Positions 13,961 through 24,511 are shown, counted from the stretch's first letter. The stretch: 64,000 nt of DNA from Prosopocoilus inquinatus (GCA_036172665.1 CM069875.1:18879806-18943805); one strand, 5' to 3'. Numbers and translations are program-made. Notes: generated from the sequence alone by a model not told the origin.

Positions 13961-14410
13961 ATTTATTGTTTAGAATCATCACTTTATTGATCATCGCTTC
14001 TCCGAATCAACAATTCAACAATCACCGGTACACTGTTTCATCAGTCATCGTTTCGCTTCGTGCGATGAATTGTTGATTCATCGCACGAAGCGATAGAAGA
14101 TGAATTCATCGCACAATCCATTTATCGCCTCATTGCGCTTCACCGATTTGTCACGTTATCGTTCCGTCGCTTTATCCATCCATCGATTCATCGCTTCATC
14201 GATTTTTCGCTAGATCGATTCCTCGCTTCATTGATCCATCGCTTAAATTATCGTCGATCCATGGCTTCATTACTCAATCGATTTAGTGATCGCTTCATCG
14301 ATTTACGGTTTCATTGATCTATCGCTTCATCAATTCATGGCTTTAGTAATTCATCGATAAATCACTTCATTAATCCACCATATCGTCGATCCATCACTTC
14401 ATCAATTAAT
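13961..14410. repeat. Degenerate minisatellite of ATCGCTTCATCGATTC-type units
   Basis: The stretch is built from variants of TCATCGCTTCATCGATTCA in irregular units of about 14-17 bp. Inside it, around 14049-14093, CGCTTCGTGCGATGAAT and ATTCATCGCACGAAGCG form an inverted pair around a short loop. There is no CRISPR character, because units abut and are degenerate. Confidence 0.75.
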
Positions 14411-14599
14411 GCCCAAATTCCCACGTAAAGTGATTAATTTCGTTCGAATAATTCAACTACCCCGCATTTTTCAAAACTTGGCCACGGAAGGGTTAAGCGT
14501 ATGGAATACTATGGCTGGGTTGCACAAATGATTTAAGAAAAGATTAATTAAAGTTAAAATTAAAGCACCTGTCATATTTTAAGAATTTTCTATTACAGA

Positions 14600-15400
14600 A
14601 ACGAGAACACTTATGTTAACACCAATATGGCGTTTTCGAAACGACAGCAGTCAAAAATTTGAGACCACTAATAAACAAACCGGTATAAATAACCCGAGAA
14701 GAATCTCGTAAGTTAATCGCATGAAGAGGCAAAAACCGTGCTGTCTCCAACAACAGTGGACGTTGCCGCCGTCGTCCCTGGACTTTTATCATTAAGTCGA
14801 TGCACCCTAAAGAGGTCGTGCCGTCTCCACCAACGGTGGATGTCGCCGCCGTCGCCTCTGAATTTTAATTGCTGAAACGATTCACTTCAAGAGACCGTCG
14901 CCGTCTTCATCAAATGACAGGCGTCGCCACGTCAGCATCGCCATCGCACCTAGACCTAACATCGCCATTACTACAAGAAAGACAACATCGTCGCCATAGA
15001 TCCAGCCTCCGCATTGCTGCTAGAGGAGATCAAGACATCTCAGTAACCCCGAGGCATCGCTAGATCCGTCAAACTTTCGGCCCTGTTAACTGAACGCCCC
15101 GAGAAGCCGCCTTTAACAAATCCATGGCTACCGAGTTCCTACAACAACGCCGACGCTCATTCACTTCATACATCCACTCCCTCCGATGTGACACAGTGAA
15201 GGACTACCTTGTTTGCAATGAGGACAAAAGGAACCGCGGACTGGCAAAACCCCGACCTCCAGAGATTAAATTAATCAATTATCAAATAAAGAGTTTATAT
15301 GTTTGTATTCAATTGTTTAAAGCTCTACCTACGCACCTAATCCCGGAAGTTTTTGCATGACATGATGATGGCGCAGAAGCTTCGTCGCGACAATATGAAG
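14600..15400 (+). repeat. Possible solo LTR or short non-coding retroelement
   Basis: This segment is clearly GC-richer than its surroundings. It has a TATA-like GGTATAAATAACC at about 14681, a diverged internal duplication (CGTGCTGTCTCCAACAACAG and CGTGCCGTCTCCACCAACGG, about 14727-14850) and an AATAAA signal near 15285. It ends near a TGGCGCAGAAG resembling a primer-binding site at about 15370. The layout suits an LTR, but I could not define matching ends or a target duplication. The short frames at 14869-15063 and 15124-15360 have no recognised similarity. Confidence 0.35.
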
Positions 15401-16165
15401 AAATGGCCGTTAACGTTTCTATAAAAAAAGTATGTATTCCGAGAATAAAAATAAAATCTTAAGGCTAGTTTACATTATTCTATTTTGCATTAGATTTTCA
15501 GTTTCGAGTAGCTCAAACGTATTATTCTTGCCTTTACGCTATTCGATTTTCCATTCAAGAAGCTAATTTCATTCGAAACAAATTCGAATATAAAATCGAA
15601 CAGATAAATCAAATAAAAAAATCAAATAATGTAAACTAACCTTAACTCCGGTACGGTCAAGTGTGTTGTGTTACTCACTTAAGAAATTGTATTCCCGATA
15701 TTGGTTACTGTTTGCTTCTTTCCTATTGCAAGAACCACAAACAATATATATTTTTGTCCTGAAAGTTAAAACTCTCCGAATTTCGTTTTACTGCAAAAAT
15801 GAAACAAATGAATTGCACAGTGAACTTGACAGAAAGTACGTAGTGTACACACCAATATGGCGGAACGGATGTCGTTTCTTGTACGTAATAGCAACTGCCT
15901 AGTTATCACATCCATGCCAAAGGAAAAAAATTTTGCTCGATTTATAACTAAAGACCGAACGTTTAGGTCGTAAAATAGTGTAAAGACGCATGGACCTAAT
16001 TTGGGTGACTTAATTATGATATTAGGTATTTATATTCTCGTAGTAGGTTTACGGAAAGATGGGTAAATATAAAATAAATAAAACATTAAAATTAAAGTCA
16101 TTCTGACTTTAGTATTAATTTTGTACGAAATTCCGGATAATGGCTTTAATTTTAATATATATATA
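15401..16165. other. No gene seen
   Basis: AT-rich. ACACCAATATGGCG occurs at about 14620 and 15848, perhaps pieces of the same decayed repeat. A short TA microsatellite lies at about 16155-16169. Confidence 0.5.
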
Positions 16166-17387
16166 TATAGGGTATTCATGGGAAGCCGCTACAATAGCTA
16201 ACTTTCTTATTTGTATTCTTATGAAGTAACTAAATTAGGAAAGTTTTAGGACCTTTCTTCCTCGGTTGTACGGTACTTTCAAAGAAACAAATAACAATCA
16301 GGTTTTCGAGATTTTCAATTGTTTTCAACTTTTTTAAATAGAATGTTAGGATTTTTATTATCGCATCGCGTTCAGGATGTCAAATTAATTATGTCTCTAA
16401 AATATCATCTCCCAAAGCGTACTATTTTAGAAATGATTTAGTAACAATGTCTTGGTGTTCACGGGAAAAATGGTTACAATAGCTAACTTTTTTATTTGAA
16501 GTTTTACGAAGTAGCTTAAATCAGGAAAGTTTCAGGACCTTCCCTGCTCGATTTTTATGGTACCTCTGAGAAACAAATGACTGTCAGATTTTCGAGATTT
16601 TCGAAATTTTCAGTTGTTTTCAACTTTTTTAAATGGAACATTATATTTTTTATTAGCGTATCGTGTTCAGGATGTCAAATTAAGTATTGCTCTAAAATAC
16701 TCCCCTCCTAAGTCTACTATTTTATAAATTATTTAGTAAATAATGGTATTAGACATTTTTGCATGTCGCGCTTTCAACATTTGGACCCAAGGGTTTTTAG
16801 TTTGAACTAAATTTAAACAAGTTTTGAATCATGACAGTTCACAAAGGTCTGTCAGTTTGAACACACTTCCTTTATTATCTTGTTTCAACGCGCACCATAT
16901 TGTATTCGTGAATTAAAAGACTATCGTAATGATACACTTCTTCCGGAGAATATCAAGACTGAATTATTTATGAAATATTCTGTCTTGAGATATTATTTCA
17001 CAAGCATACTTAATTTGACATCCTGAATGCGATTTCGTGATAAAAAACGTAATGTTAAAGGTGCTGAAACTTTTCTAATATAAGTTACTTCGTGAAACTT
17101 CAAATAAAAAAGTTAGCTATTGTAGCCATTTTGATTTGGGATATAATATTTTAGAGACATCATTAATTTGACATCCTGAACGCGATACAATGATAAAAAA
17201 CCTAACATTCCATTTAAAAAAGTTGAAAACAATTGAAAATCTCGAAAACCTGATTGTCATTTGGTTTTCCGAAAGCACCATAAAAACGAGGAAGAGAAGT
17301 CCTAAAACTTTTCTAATTTAAGTTATTTTATAAAAATACAAATAAGAGAGTTAGCTATTGTAGCGAATTCCCATGAACACCCTGTAT
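16166..17387. mobile_element. Large foldback element with four copies of one repeat
   Basis: Left terminus TATAGGGTATTCATGGGAA and right terminus TTCCCATGAACACCCTGTA are inverted. Inside, a unit of about 280 bp occurs four times. Two copies are direct from the left (16170-16448 and 16449-16740). Two are inverted towards the right (about 16975-17135, with an internal deletion, and 17136-17385). Landmarks in each are GCTACAATAGCTAACTTTC, TTTTCAACTTTTTTAAAT and TTCAGGATGTCAAATTAA. It has no coding capacity. Its transcript would fold into a long hairpin. Confidence 0.8.
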
Positions 17388-18298
17388 GTATTATTCAACT
17401 CTGCTGGACCTTTTTAAGAACCTTTTACGAGAAAATAAATACCTGATATCATAATCAAGTTGCCCGAATCAAGCACACAGTAATATAATACAGTAAGTTC
17501 TTAAAATTGAAAATAAAAAAAAAACTAAATATTTTAAATTATTAACCGATTAACCGACCACCCCTTCCATTATATTATCTAGATTACGTCATAGCTCCTT
17601 GTAAGTATTAAAATTCTAACTATTCACTAATTTAGGTAACTTTACGCTTCCAGGAATAAGGAATTTTACAATATTTTACTTCAAAAACTCACGTTTTCCT
17701 AATTTAACAAGTACGGAGAACAAATTAATGAAATCTTTATTTAATTAAGTTTTATTTACTTTATATTGTAGAAATACACGCAAAACCACTAAGTAATTAA
17801 GAAGGAATTTCTGTAACTATCTTATACTATAATTATTTAATCATAATTAAATTTTCCAATTAGATGTCTCAATTTACATAAACAATTTTAGAAATACGAG
17901 GTGGATGTTAAATAAACAACCAAACAAAATGAATACTGTAATTAAACACTAAAAAGCCATTATTAAATACCCTCCTGAATTGGTTTTTCTAATATTTTCA
18001 AGTGACTTGTGTTATTTCAAAAACAAAAAACTTTTGCAAATAATTTTCAAGTAATCACATCGTTTCCAATAGGGACCCATATCTGCAAGCTTTATACGTA
18101 ATTTAACATTCAAATTCTTTTATTCGAACTTTATTATTTTTGTGATCTTCTCTTCTTCCTTTCTTTGTACCAATTATTTATGTGAAAATAAAAATACATT
18201 TTAAATGCTTAATATTTGTTAAATAAAGAAACTAAATAAAGAAACAAGTTTAGATTCTTTAATGGGAGTACTTTTTATTCGTCGTCGTGATAACTATG
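17388..18298. other. No feature seen
   Basis: AT-rich flank of the gypsy element. Nothing recognised. Confidence 0.5.
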
Positions 18299-18302
18299 TT
18301 AT
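18299..18302. repeat. Target-site duplication TTAT, left
   Basis: TTAT immediately before the left LTR is repeated immediately after the right LTR at 24857-24860. A 4-bp duplication is characteristic of Ty3/gypsy integration. Confidence 0.85.
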
Positions 18303-18629
18303 TGTTACATTTCTAGGGTTTAATTAATTTATTTAAACGAATAAAACACTCGATAAAAACTTAACCGTAATTTAATAAAGCTTAAAAACTAATTTATTTG
18401 TAATAATTTATTTTCACACTAAAAATCTAACTTCGCCGTTCGCTGTTAGAATTCGACTGACTGGTGAGTCAACTCCGGGCGATTTTATATCTACTGCTGG
18501 CGTCTGGAAGTCTCTATGCTGGAAGATTCTAGTTTGCTCGATATAGGCCCCGAACGCGTGACGGCCGATGACACATCGAAGCGGACCGACTTCTTGACGC
18601 CTTGCGCTAAGTCAGGTTGGCTCGCCACA
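18303..18629 (-). repeat. 3' LTR of the gypsy element
   Basis: 327 bp, matching 24530-24856 except for one base. The last six codons of the gag-pol frame, including its stop, are encoded in this LTR (18612-18629), with the LTR beginning exactly at a codon boundary. Confidence 0.95.
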
Positions 18630-21600
18630 CTGCCCCCTTCTTAGAAACGTTTCGTCTCGAAATGTTCCTGGTGATAGTCTTGAAGGAGGGTGTCGGAATC
18701 TACATGCTGGCCCATTCTTGCAACTTCCCGCCTGGAAGAAGTAACAGTCTACGGTTTTGCTGTTGCTGACTGTTGCCTGTGGGTGGTGGCTGCAGACTAG
18801 GACTTCAATTCCCGTTCTGTGGAAGATGACTTCCAGCATGCTTCGAATTACTCTCCAGTCTAGTCCGTCCAATCCGCAGCCCAATTTGGGGATGGCTAAC
18901 TTCATCTGATGGTTCTCTATTAGCTGTCTCCTCAGGCTATATAGGGCTCTCCACATAGTCACATAGTCAGGTTTACCGCTTGATGTCTTCTTAGTGACTA
19001 AATAATGCACGTGGCGCCTCCGATCTGCCGTCGAATCAATGATCTGCAAGCTCTTGCCTACCACGGGATGCTGTCTTCGTAGCTCCTCGATTTGGCCAAA
19101 TTTCTTCCTAAACACCTGAGCGATTCCTTTGGACATTTTCAGGTCTTCTGCTACGCAGTGGGCCAGACTGTACTCCAGTGGCACTTTAAAGAGATCTTGT
19201 TGCTTCTCCGTGGTCACTCCAAACCGTGCCTTGCTTCCTTCGGCGTGATGAGACATGAAGGTTTCGAAGTTCACTTCGGAAACTTGCGCCCTTTGTACTG
19301 TCCCTTCATCTGCTTCTCCATGGTAAGGGGCTATCCGGTTGAAGTGGATTACTTTGGGTTTGCCATGGGGGACCTTCTTGATGCGGTAAACGACGTCGTT
19401 GATCCGTTTCATCACTTTGTAAGGACCTTCCCAAGAGGTCTGTAATTTTTGGGAGAGGCCTCGACGTCTTTGGGGGTTATAAAGCCAGACCAGTGCTCCA
19501 GGTTGGTATCCCCCGTGTTGAGCGTTGATGTCATAGTGCTCCTTCATCCGATCGCTGGCCGTCTGTATATTGTGACGCACTTGGTTGTGGATATCATCCA
19601 TTTTCCTGCGTAATTTGCTCACGTAATCTTCGTCGGCAGAGACTTCGCCAGGCTTCACACCAAACTTCAGGTCGCAGGGCAGTCTCGGCTCTCGCCCGAA
19701 TACCACTTTCGCGGGAGTCTGCCCTGTTGTCTCATGAACAGATGAGCGGTATGCCATTAGAAACAGGGGAATGTACGTGTCCCAGTCCCTCTGATGATCG
19801 GAAACGACCTTGGACAAATGTCGGTTGATGGTTCTATTGAACCTTTCCACCATTCCGTCCGACTGTGGGTGGAGTGCAGTTGTTCTAGTTTTTCGTACGC
19901 CGAGCAGAGTACACACGTTCTTGAACAAGGCCGATTCAAAGTTCCTTCCTTGGTCTGAATGCAGTTCCATAGGTGCACCATACCGACTGATCCATTCCCT
20001 GACAAGGACTTCCGCAGTAGTGACTGCCTCTTGGTTAGGTAGGGCGTAAGCTTCAACCCACTTGCTAAAGTAGTCCATTACCACGACGATGTACTTGTTT
20101 CCACCATTCGTTTCTGGAAACGGGCCGGCTACATCGATGGCAACTCTCTCAAAAGGACTTCCAACGTTGTACTGTCTCATGGGAGCCTTACCCCGCCTGT
20201 GGGGACCGTTACTGGCTGCGCAGACTGTACACTTTCTGCACCAATCCTTCACGTCTTCCTTGCAGTTCACCCAGTAAAATCTTTCGCGCACCTTCTCCAT
20301 AGTCTTCTTAACTCCCAGATGCCCTCCCGAAGTTCCATCGTGAAGTTCCCTCAGAACTTCTGGCACCCTATTCTTGGGGATCAGTAACTGTGTCTTCTGT
20401 TCCATGCCTTCCTGATTCTCTATGCTTCGTCTCAGAAGACCACGATCCAACACTATGGAGTCCCACTGCGCCCAGTATGATTTTACGGACGGTGCACATG
20501 GTGCTACCTCTTCCCAGGTAGGCCTCGCGTCCCTGCTTTTCCATTCTAGCACTAATTTCAAATCCGGGTCGTTCTCCTGGTCTCTTCGCAGTTCTTCGCC
20601 TTGCCATTTGTCATCAACAATGGCTGTCCTCGCAGTCGTGGCTATTTTCTCGTCCAAACGACTACAGTGCTTACAGTCTTCGGCACAGGGTCTTCTCGAC
20701 AGAGCATCGGCATTTCGATGGCTAGTTCCTGCCCGATGCTGAATTTCAAAATCGTACTCCTGAAGTCGTTCGATCCATCGTGCAACTTGCCCTTCTGGGT
20801 TCTTGAAACGGAGAAGCCATTTTAGAGCGGCGTGGTCGGTCCTCAGCAGGAAGCGTCTACCATACAAGTACTTGTAGAAGTGTTCTATCGTTTTTACGAC
20901 GGCTAGCAATTCCCTTCTTGTGACGCAATAGTTTCGTTCCGGCTTTGATAGGACTTTACTGAAGTAGCCGATCACCTTCTCTTGCCCCTCTTGTATCTGG
21001 GAGAGTACGCCACCAATCCCAACGTTGCTAGCATCTGTGTCCACGACGAACTTGCCTTCCGGGAGAGGATAACTCAGAATAGGAGCACTAACCAAGTACT
21101 GCTTTAGTTGTTCAAAGCCAATTTGACACTGTTGGTCCCATTCAAATGGACGACCTTCTTCAGTGAGTTTTGTTAACGGCTTAGCAATGTCTGCAAATCC
21201 AGGAACGTAGCGCCGATAGTAAGTGCACAGGCCAAGGAAACTCCTTATTTGGTGTTTATTTCTGGGAGTTGGCCAGTCTTTCACCACCTGAATCTTCACA
21301 GGGTCCACGGCGATTCCATTTCCATTAACAATGTGCCCCAGGTAATTCACTTCCTTCTGGAACAGGTGACACTTCTTGAGGCTAAGCTTTAGTCCAGCTC
21401 CGCGAAGCCGCTGGAACACTCCTTCCAGGTTCCTTAGGTGGTCGTCGAACGTCTTTCCCACGACAATTATGTCGTCAAGGTACACCATGCACGTTGTCCA
21501 GGACAGACCTTTCAGAACCGTCTCCATTAACCTCTCGAATGTCGCTGGGGCATTACATAATCCGAATGGCATCACTGTGAACTGCCACAGACCCATACCA

Positions 21601-24428
21601 ATGGAAAACGCCGTCTTTTCTCGATCTTCGGGCGCCAGCTCCACTTGCCAATATCCACTCTTTAAGTCCAAAGTTGAGAAGATCTTTGAGCCGGCCAGGG
21701 TGTCCAGGGTATCATCAATCCGTGGCAAGGGATAGCTGTCCTTCTTGGTGACATTATTGAGTAACCGGTAGTCTACACAGAACCTGGTGGACCCATCCTT
21801 CTTCTTCACAAGCACTACTGGTGACGCCCACGGGCTGCTTGATGGTTCTATTACATTATCCTTTTCCATCTCGCGAATAATGCGTTCCGCTTCCTCACGC
21901 TTCGCCAACGGTAATCGCCTTGGAGCTTGACGGATAGGTCTTTCTTCTCCAGTCTCTATTTTGTGTTTCACGACATCAGTTCTTCCCTTGGATCCATTTT
22001 CTACCTCAAATACATCTTGATAGCGGCCGATCAGATTCTTTGCTTTTGTCTTCTGGTCTGCAGTCAATTCCTGGGCTGTTGACATAACCATTTCCCATAA
22101 TTTCTTTGGGACTTTCGCTTCTGGCACGTTTGTTTCAAGTTGCCGGGAGATGGAGGACACCATGGTGCAGCTTCCCAAGATTGTTCCTTTCTTGATATTG
22201 ACGGAGAAACAATTGACGTTCATCAGGCGGACAGGTACTTCCTTCTTCGCCATCAACAACATTTTTCCAACGAGGACTCCTCTTCCAATCCTTTGATCAT
22301 CAGTATTAGGTTCAACCATAATGACTTGCCCATCTTGAAAAACACCGTCCAGTTTTGCGTCGACGATAACCTCAGTCCTGCTGGGTAATACAACGTCTTC
22401 AGCGAGGACTACTCGAGCGGCCACGTCCCCTCGTTGATGAAGAACCAACTCCTCATTATTGACCGCCATTACGCCACGCTTTAAGTCCAATTGGAACCCG
22501 TGGGCACACATGACGTCCATGCCCAAAATTGCCTCGTCCTCTATATCTGCCACCAGTGCACGGTGTTTTATTGGAGTTGAACCAATGGTGATGATAACCT
22601 CTACTTCACCGTGGACAGTTGCTGATGTTCCAGTTGCAGTTTTCAGTCTCCACTTGGTCGGCTCGGTGCGTCCAGATGACTTAATGACGTCGGGTCTTAG
22701 GATGGTCTTCGTCGCACCCGTATCCAACAACATGGTGTGAGGAATGTCATCAATGGTGACATCCACGAAGACACTGCTGGTTAACTGCCGTAGGAATATT
22801 ACTTGGTTGGCTTTCGTCTTTGGGGGCCTTTGAATACGGGTCGACGTTTGCCCCTCTGCACCGACCCGGCTTAGTTTAACTGTGGCTTCCTTGGATCCTG
22901 TCTGGGCTTTGGACATCGCCTGCGAACATGTCCTTCCTCCTGGCAATTCCAGCGGCTTCTTCTGCTTGAAGACCTGTTCCACAATGCGGCGAACATCCTC
23001 GGCGGTGGCATACTCTCTGGCTCGCTCCTTTATAGTAGATCCCACCTTGGCGTTAGCGGATTCTTCCTCTTCTTCCTCTTGGAAGTCCATAGCCGCTCGC
23101 ACCTTGACATGCCCTCTTGAGACTCGTCTCGCTGCTTCAAATTCCAAGGCATAAGCTAATGCGTTCTTGGACGTCTTCGGATGGGTCATTCTCAATGCCT
23201 GCTGGTTGTCTGGGTCACGGATTCCATCTATGAAGGTCTGCACCGTCAAACATTTGAGGAATTCAACAGGAGCTGTGGGATATGCCAACTGGGCCAGACG
23301 CGCAACGTCTGCTTCGAATTCCTGAAGACTTTCTCCGGATTTCTGACAGCGATTCCTCAACTGTGCATGGTATACCTCGGTCAGATGGGCCTGTCCGTAA
23401 CGCATTTCCATCCTATTCACCAGCTTGTCGAAGTCTTCTTGTTCCTCTGGCGGCATCGTCTGTAGCACATCGATAGCATCCCCTCTCAAGGCCACAATTA
23501 ACGAAGTGGCTTTTTCGCTGGCCGTCCATCTGTTTGCCTTTGCTGCTGCTTCGAACTGTTTGAAGTAGTTGGGCCAAGAAGACTTTCCATCGAACGTTGG
23601 TGGTTTTATTTTTAATTTCGAATTTTCTGCTGGTCCTTCCGCAATTCGGGTTTCATTATTATTATTTTCTAGTACTTCTACTGGTGGCTGATCCCCGAAC
23701 ACTCGCAACCCCGCCATGATTTGTTCCAGATTTTTGATTTTGTTATCCTGCTGGAATATTATTTCTTCCACATTTTCTCGCAGGTTTCTTGTTTCTTCCG
23801 ATATTTTTACCACTAGTTTATCTTCGAGTCCTTTCGTCTGTTCTAGAAATTCACCCTTCAAATTTCCGGACTGTTCTAGAAGTTTCTCGTCGAAATTTCT
23901 GGATTGCTCTAGAAATTTCTCGTCTAAGTCTCTAGATTGTTCCAACAATTTATTTTGTAATTTGTCGAAATTTCCAGATTGTTCTAGAAGCTTCTCCTCT
24001 AAATTTCTGGATTGTTCTCTAAGCTTCTCTAAATTTCCAGACTGTTCTAGAAACTTCTCGTTCAAATTTCTGGATTGTTCTCGAAGTTCGTCCTTGAAAT
24101 TTCCAGATTGTTCTAGAAACTTCTCGTCCAAATTTCTGGATTGTTCTCGAAGTTCGTCCTTGAAATTTCCAGATTGTTCTCGAAGTTCATCCTTGAAATT
24201 TCTGGATTGTTCTCGAAGTTCATCTTTCAAGATTTTATTAAAATCGACGGGACCAGACGAAATTTCGAAAAGGAACGTCTCTGGATCTTCACCAGCTGTC
24301 AACAAATCGGATCGGAGACGCTGTTGAAGTGCGCCTTTCAAACCACAGGTTTCTAACTCTCGTTCTTCCAATTCTGTTTTTAATTCGGCCACTTTTAAGT
24401 CTTTCAACAACACTTTTCTCGTAGCCAT
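18612..24428 (-). CDS. Gag-Pol polyprotein with SAP, macro and CCCH domains
   Basis: A single 1938-residue frame. Residues 5-45 resemble a SAP motif. About 66-206 are tandem 11-residue repeats (REQSRNFKDEL, LEQSGNLDEKF types), a likely coiled coil. About 275-440 are a retrotransposon Gag region. Protease LLDTGAT is at 567-573. The RT has YLDD at 983-986. RNase H has D1130/D1132, E1173 and D1198. Integrase has an HHCC finger near 1363-1403 and catalytic D1432, D1492 and E1528 (DD35E). After integrase, about 1739-1879 is a macro domain closest in pattern to TARG1/OARD1. It contains SLAHCVAED, YLVTKK (K1813, equivalent to human K84) and LGCGLDGLDW (D1854, equivalent to human D125). At 1895-1913 is a C-x7-C-x5-C-x3-H finger. 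No CCHC knuckle lies between Gag and protease. Reverse transcription and integration are established for the family; any role of the macro domain is inference. Confidence 0.95.
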   Translation of the reverse strand: MATRKVLLKDLKVAELKTELEERELETCGLKGALQQRLRSDLLTAGEDPETFLFEISSGPVDFNKILKDELREQSRNFKDELREQSGNFKDELREQSRNLDEKFLEQSGNFKDELREQSRNLNEKFLEQSGNLEKLREQSRNLEEKLLEQSGNFDKLQNKLLEQSRDLDEKFLEQSRNFDEKLLEQSGNLKGEFLEQTKGLEDKLVVKISEETRNLRENVEEIIFQQDNKIKNLEQIMAGLRVFGDQPPVEVLENNNNETRIAEGPAENSKLKIKPPTFDGKSSWPNYFKQFEAAAKANRWTASEKATSLIVALRGDAIDVLQTMPPEEQEDFDKLVNRMEMRYGQAHLTEVYHAQLRNRCQKSGESLQEFEADVARLAQLAYPTAPVEFLKCLTVQTFIDGIRDPDNQQALRMTHPKTSKNALAYALEFEAARRVSRGHVKVRAAMDFQEEEEEESANAKVGSTIKERAREYATAEDVRRIVEQVFKQKKPLELPGGRTCSQAMSKAQTGSKEATVKLSRVGAEGQTSTRIQRPPKTKANQVIFLRQLTSSVFVDVTIDDIPHTMLLDTGATKTILRPDVIKSSGRTEPTKWRLKTATGTSATVHGEVEVIITIGSTPIKHRALVADIEDEAILGMDVMCAHGFQLDLKRGVMAVNNEELVLHQRGDVAARVVLAEDVVLPSRTEVIVDAKLDGVFQDGQVIMVEPNTDDQRIGRGVLVGKMLLMAKKEVPVRLMNVNCFSVNIKKGTILGSCTMVSSISRQLETNVPEAKVPKKLWEMVMSTAQELTADQKTKAKNLIGRYQDVFEVENGSKGRTDVVKHKIETGEERPIRQAPRRLPLAKREEAERIIREMEKDNVIEPSSSPWASPVVLVKKKDGSTRFCVDYRLLNNVTKKDSYPLPRIDDTLDTLAGSKIFSTLDLKSGYWQVELAPEDREKTAFSIGMGLWQFTVMPFGLCNAPATFERLMETVLKGLSWTTCMVYLDDIIVVGKTFDDHLRNLEGVFQRLRGAGLKLSLKKCHLFQKEVNYLGHIVNGNGIAVDPVKIQVVKDWPTPRNKHQIRSFLGLCTYYRRYVPGFADIAKPLTKLTEEGRPFEWDQQCQIGFEQLKQYLVSAPILSYPLPEGKFVVDTDASNVGIGGVLSQIQEGQEKVIGYFSKVLSKPERNYCVTRRELLAVVKTIEHFYKYLYGRRFLLRTDHAALKWLLRFKNPEGQVARWIERLQEYDFEIQHRAGTSHRNADALSRRPCAEDCKHCSRLDEKIATTARTAIVDDKWQGEELRRDQENDPDLKLVLEWKSRDARPTWEEVAPCAPSVKSYWAQWDSIVLDRGLLRRSIENQEGMEQKTQLLIPKNRVPEVLRELHDGTSGGHLGVKKTMEKVRERFYWVNCKEDVKDWCRKCTVCAASNGPHRRGKAPMRQYNVGSPFERVAIDVAGPFPETNGGNKYIVVVMDYFSKWVEAYALPNQEAVTTAEVLVREWISRYGAPMELHSDQGRNFESALFKNVCTLLGVRKTRTTALHPQSDGMVERFNRTINRHLSKVVSDHQRDWDTYIPLFLMAYRSSVHETTGQTPAKVVFGREPRLPCDLKFGVKPGEVSADEDYVSKLRRKMDDIHNQVRHNIQTASDRMKEHYDINAQHGGYQPGALVWLYNPQRRRGLSQKLQTSWEGPYKVMKRINDVVYRIKKVPHGKPKVIHFNRIAPYHGEADEGTVQRAQVSEVNFETFMSHHAEGSKARFGVTTEKQQDLFKVPLEYSLAHCVAEDLKMSKGIAQVFRKKFGQIEELRRQHPVVGKSLQIIDSTADRRRHVHYLVTKKTSSGKPDYVTMWRALYSLRRQLIENHQMKLAIPKLGCGLDGLDWRVIRSMLEVIFHRTGIEVLVCSHHPQATVSNSKTVDCYFFQAGSCKNGPACRFRHPPSRLSPGTFRDETFLRRGQCGEPT
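18630..18642 (-). promoter_or_regulatory. Polypurine tract (plus-strand primer site)
   Basis: On the minus strand AAGAAGGGGGCAG directly precedes the TGTGGCG start of the 3' LTR. It is also coding sequence here, since the gag-pol frame runs through it. Confidence 0.85.
23811..24233 (-). repeat. 33-bp tandem repeats encoding an 11-residue coiled-coil repeat
   Basis: About a dozen imperfect 33-bp units lie within the gag part of the gypsy frame. Each encodes an EQS-containing hendecad. Length is conserved in multiples of three apart from slightly shorter or longer units near residues 133-165, so the frame is kept. Confidence 0.9.
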
Positions 24429-24511
24429 TATATTTTTTTTTCCTATACTGTACTTATTTAATAATCTGATTAAATTTAATTTACTTTAAATTGTTTATTT
24501 ATTTGCACAAA

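Noticed and set aside
13961..14410. Spaced-repeat appearance suggesting a CRISPR-like array
   Set aside because: Units abut, are degenerate and have no unique spacers; the genome is eukaryotic.
18612..19330. Macro/CCCH tail as host sequence fused by a misread stop or recombination
   Set aside because: It lies between integrase and the LTR inside the target duplication, in frame, with no stop, and ends in the LTR, so it belongs to the element.
23716..24327. 203-codon plus-strand frame opposite the gypsy gag
   Set aside because: It is the antisense reading of the 33-bp hendecad repeats (Ser/Cys/Phe-rich periodic text), a shadow of the real frame.
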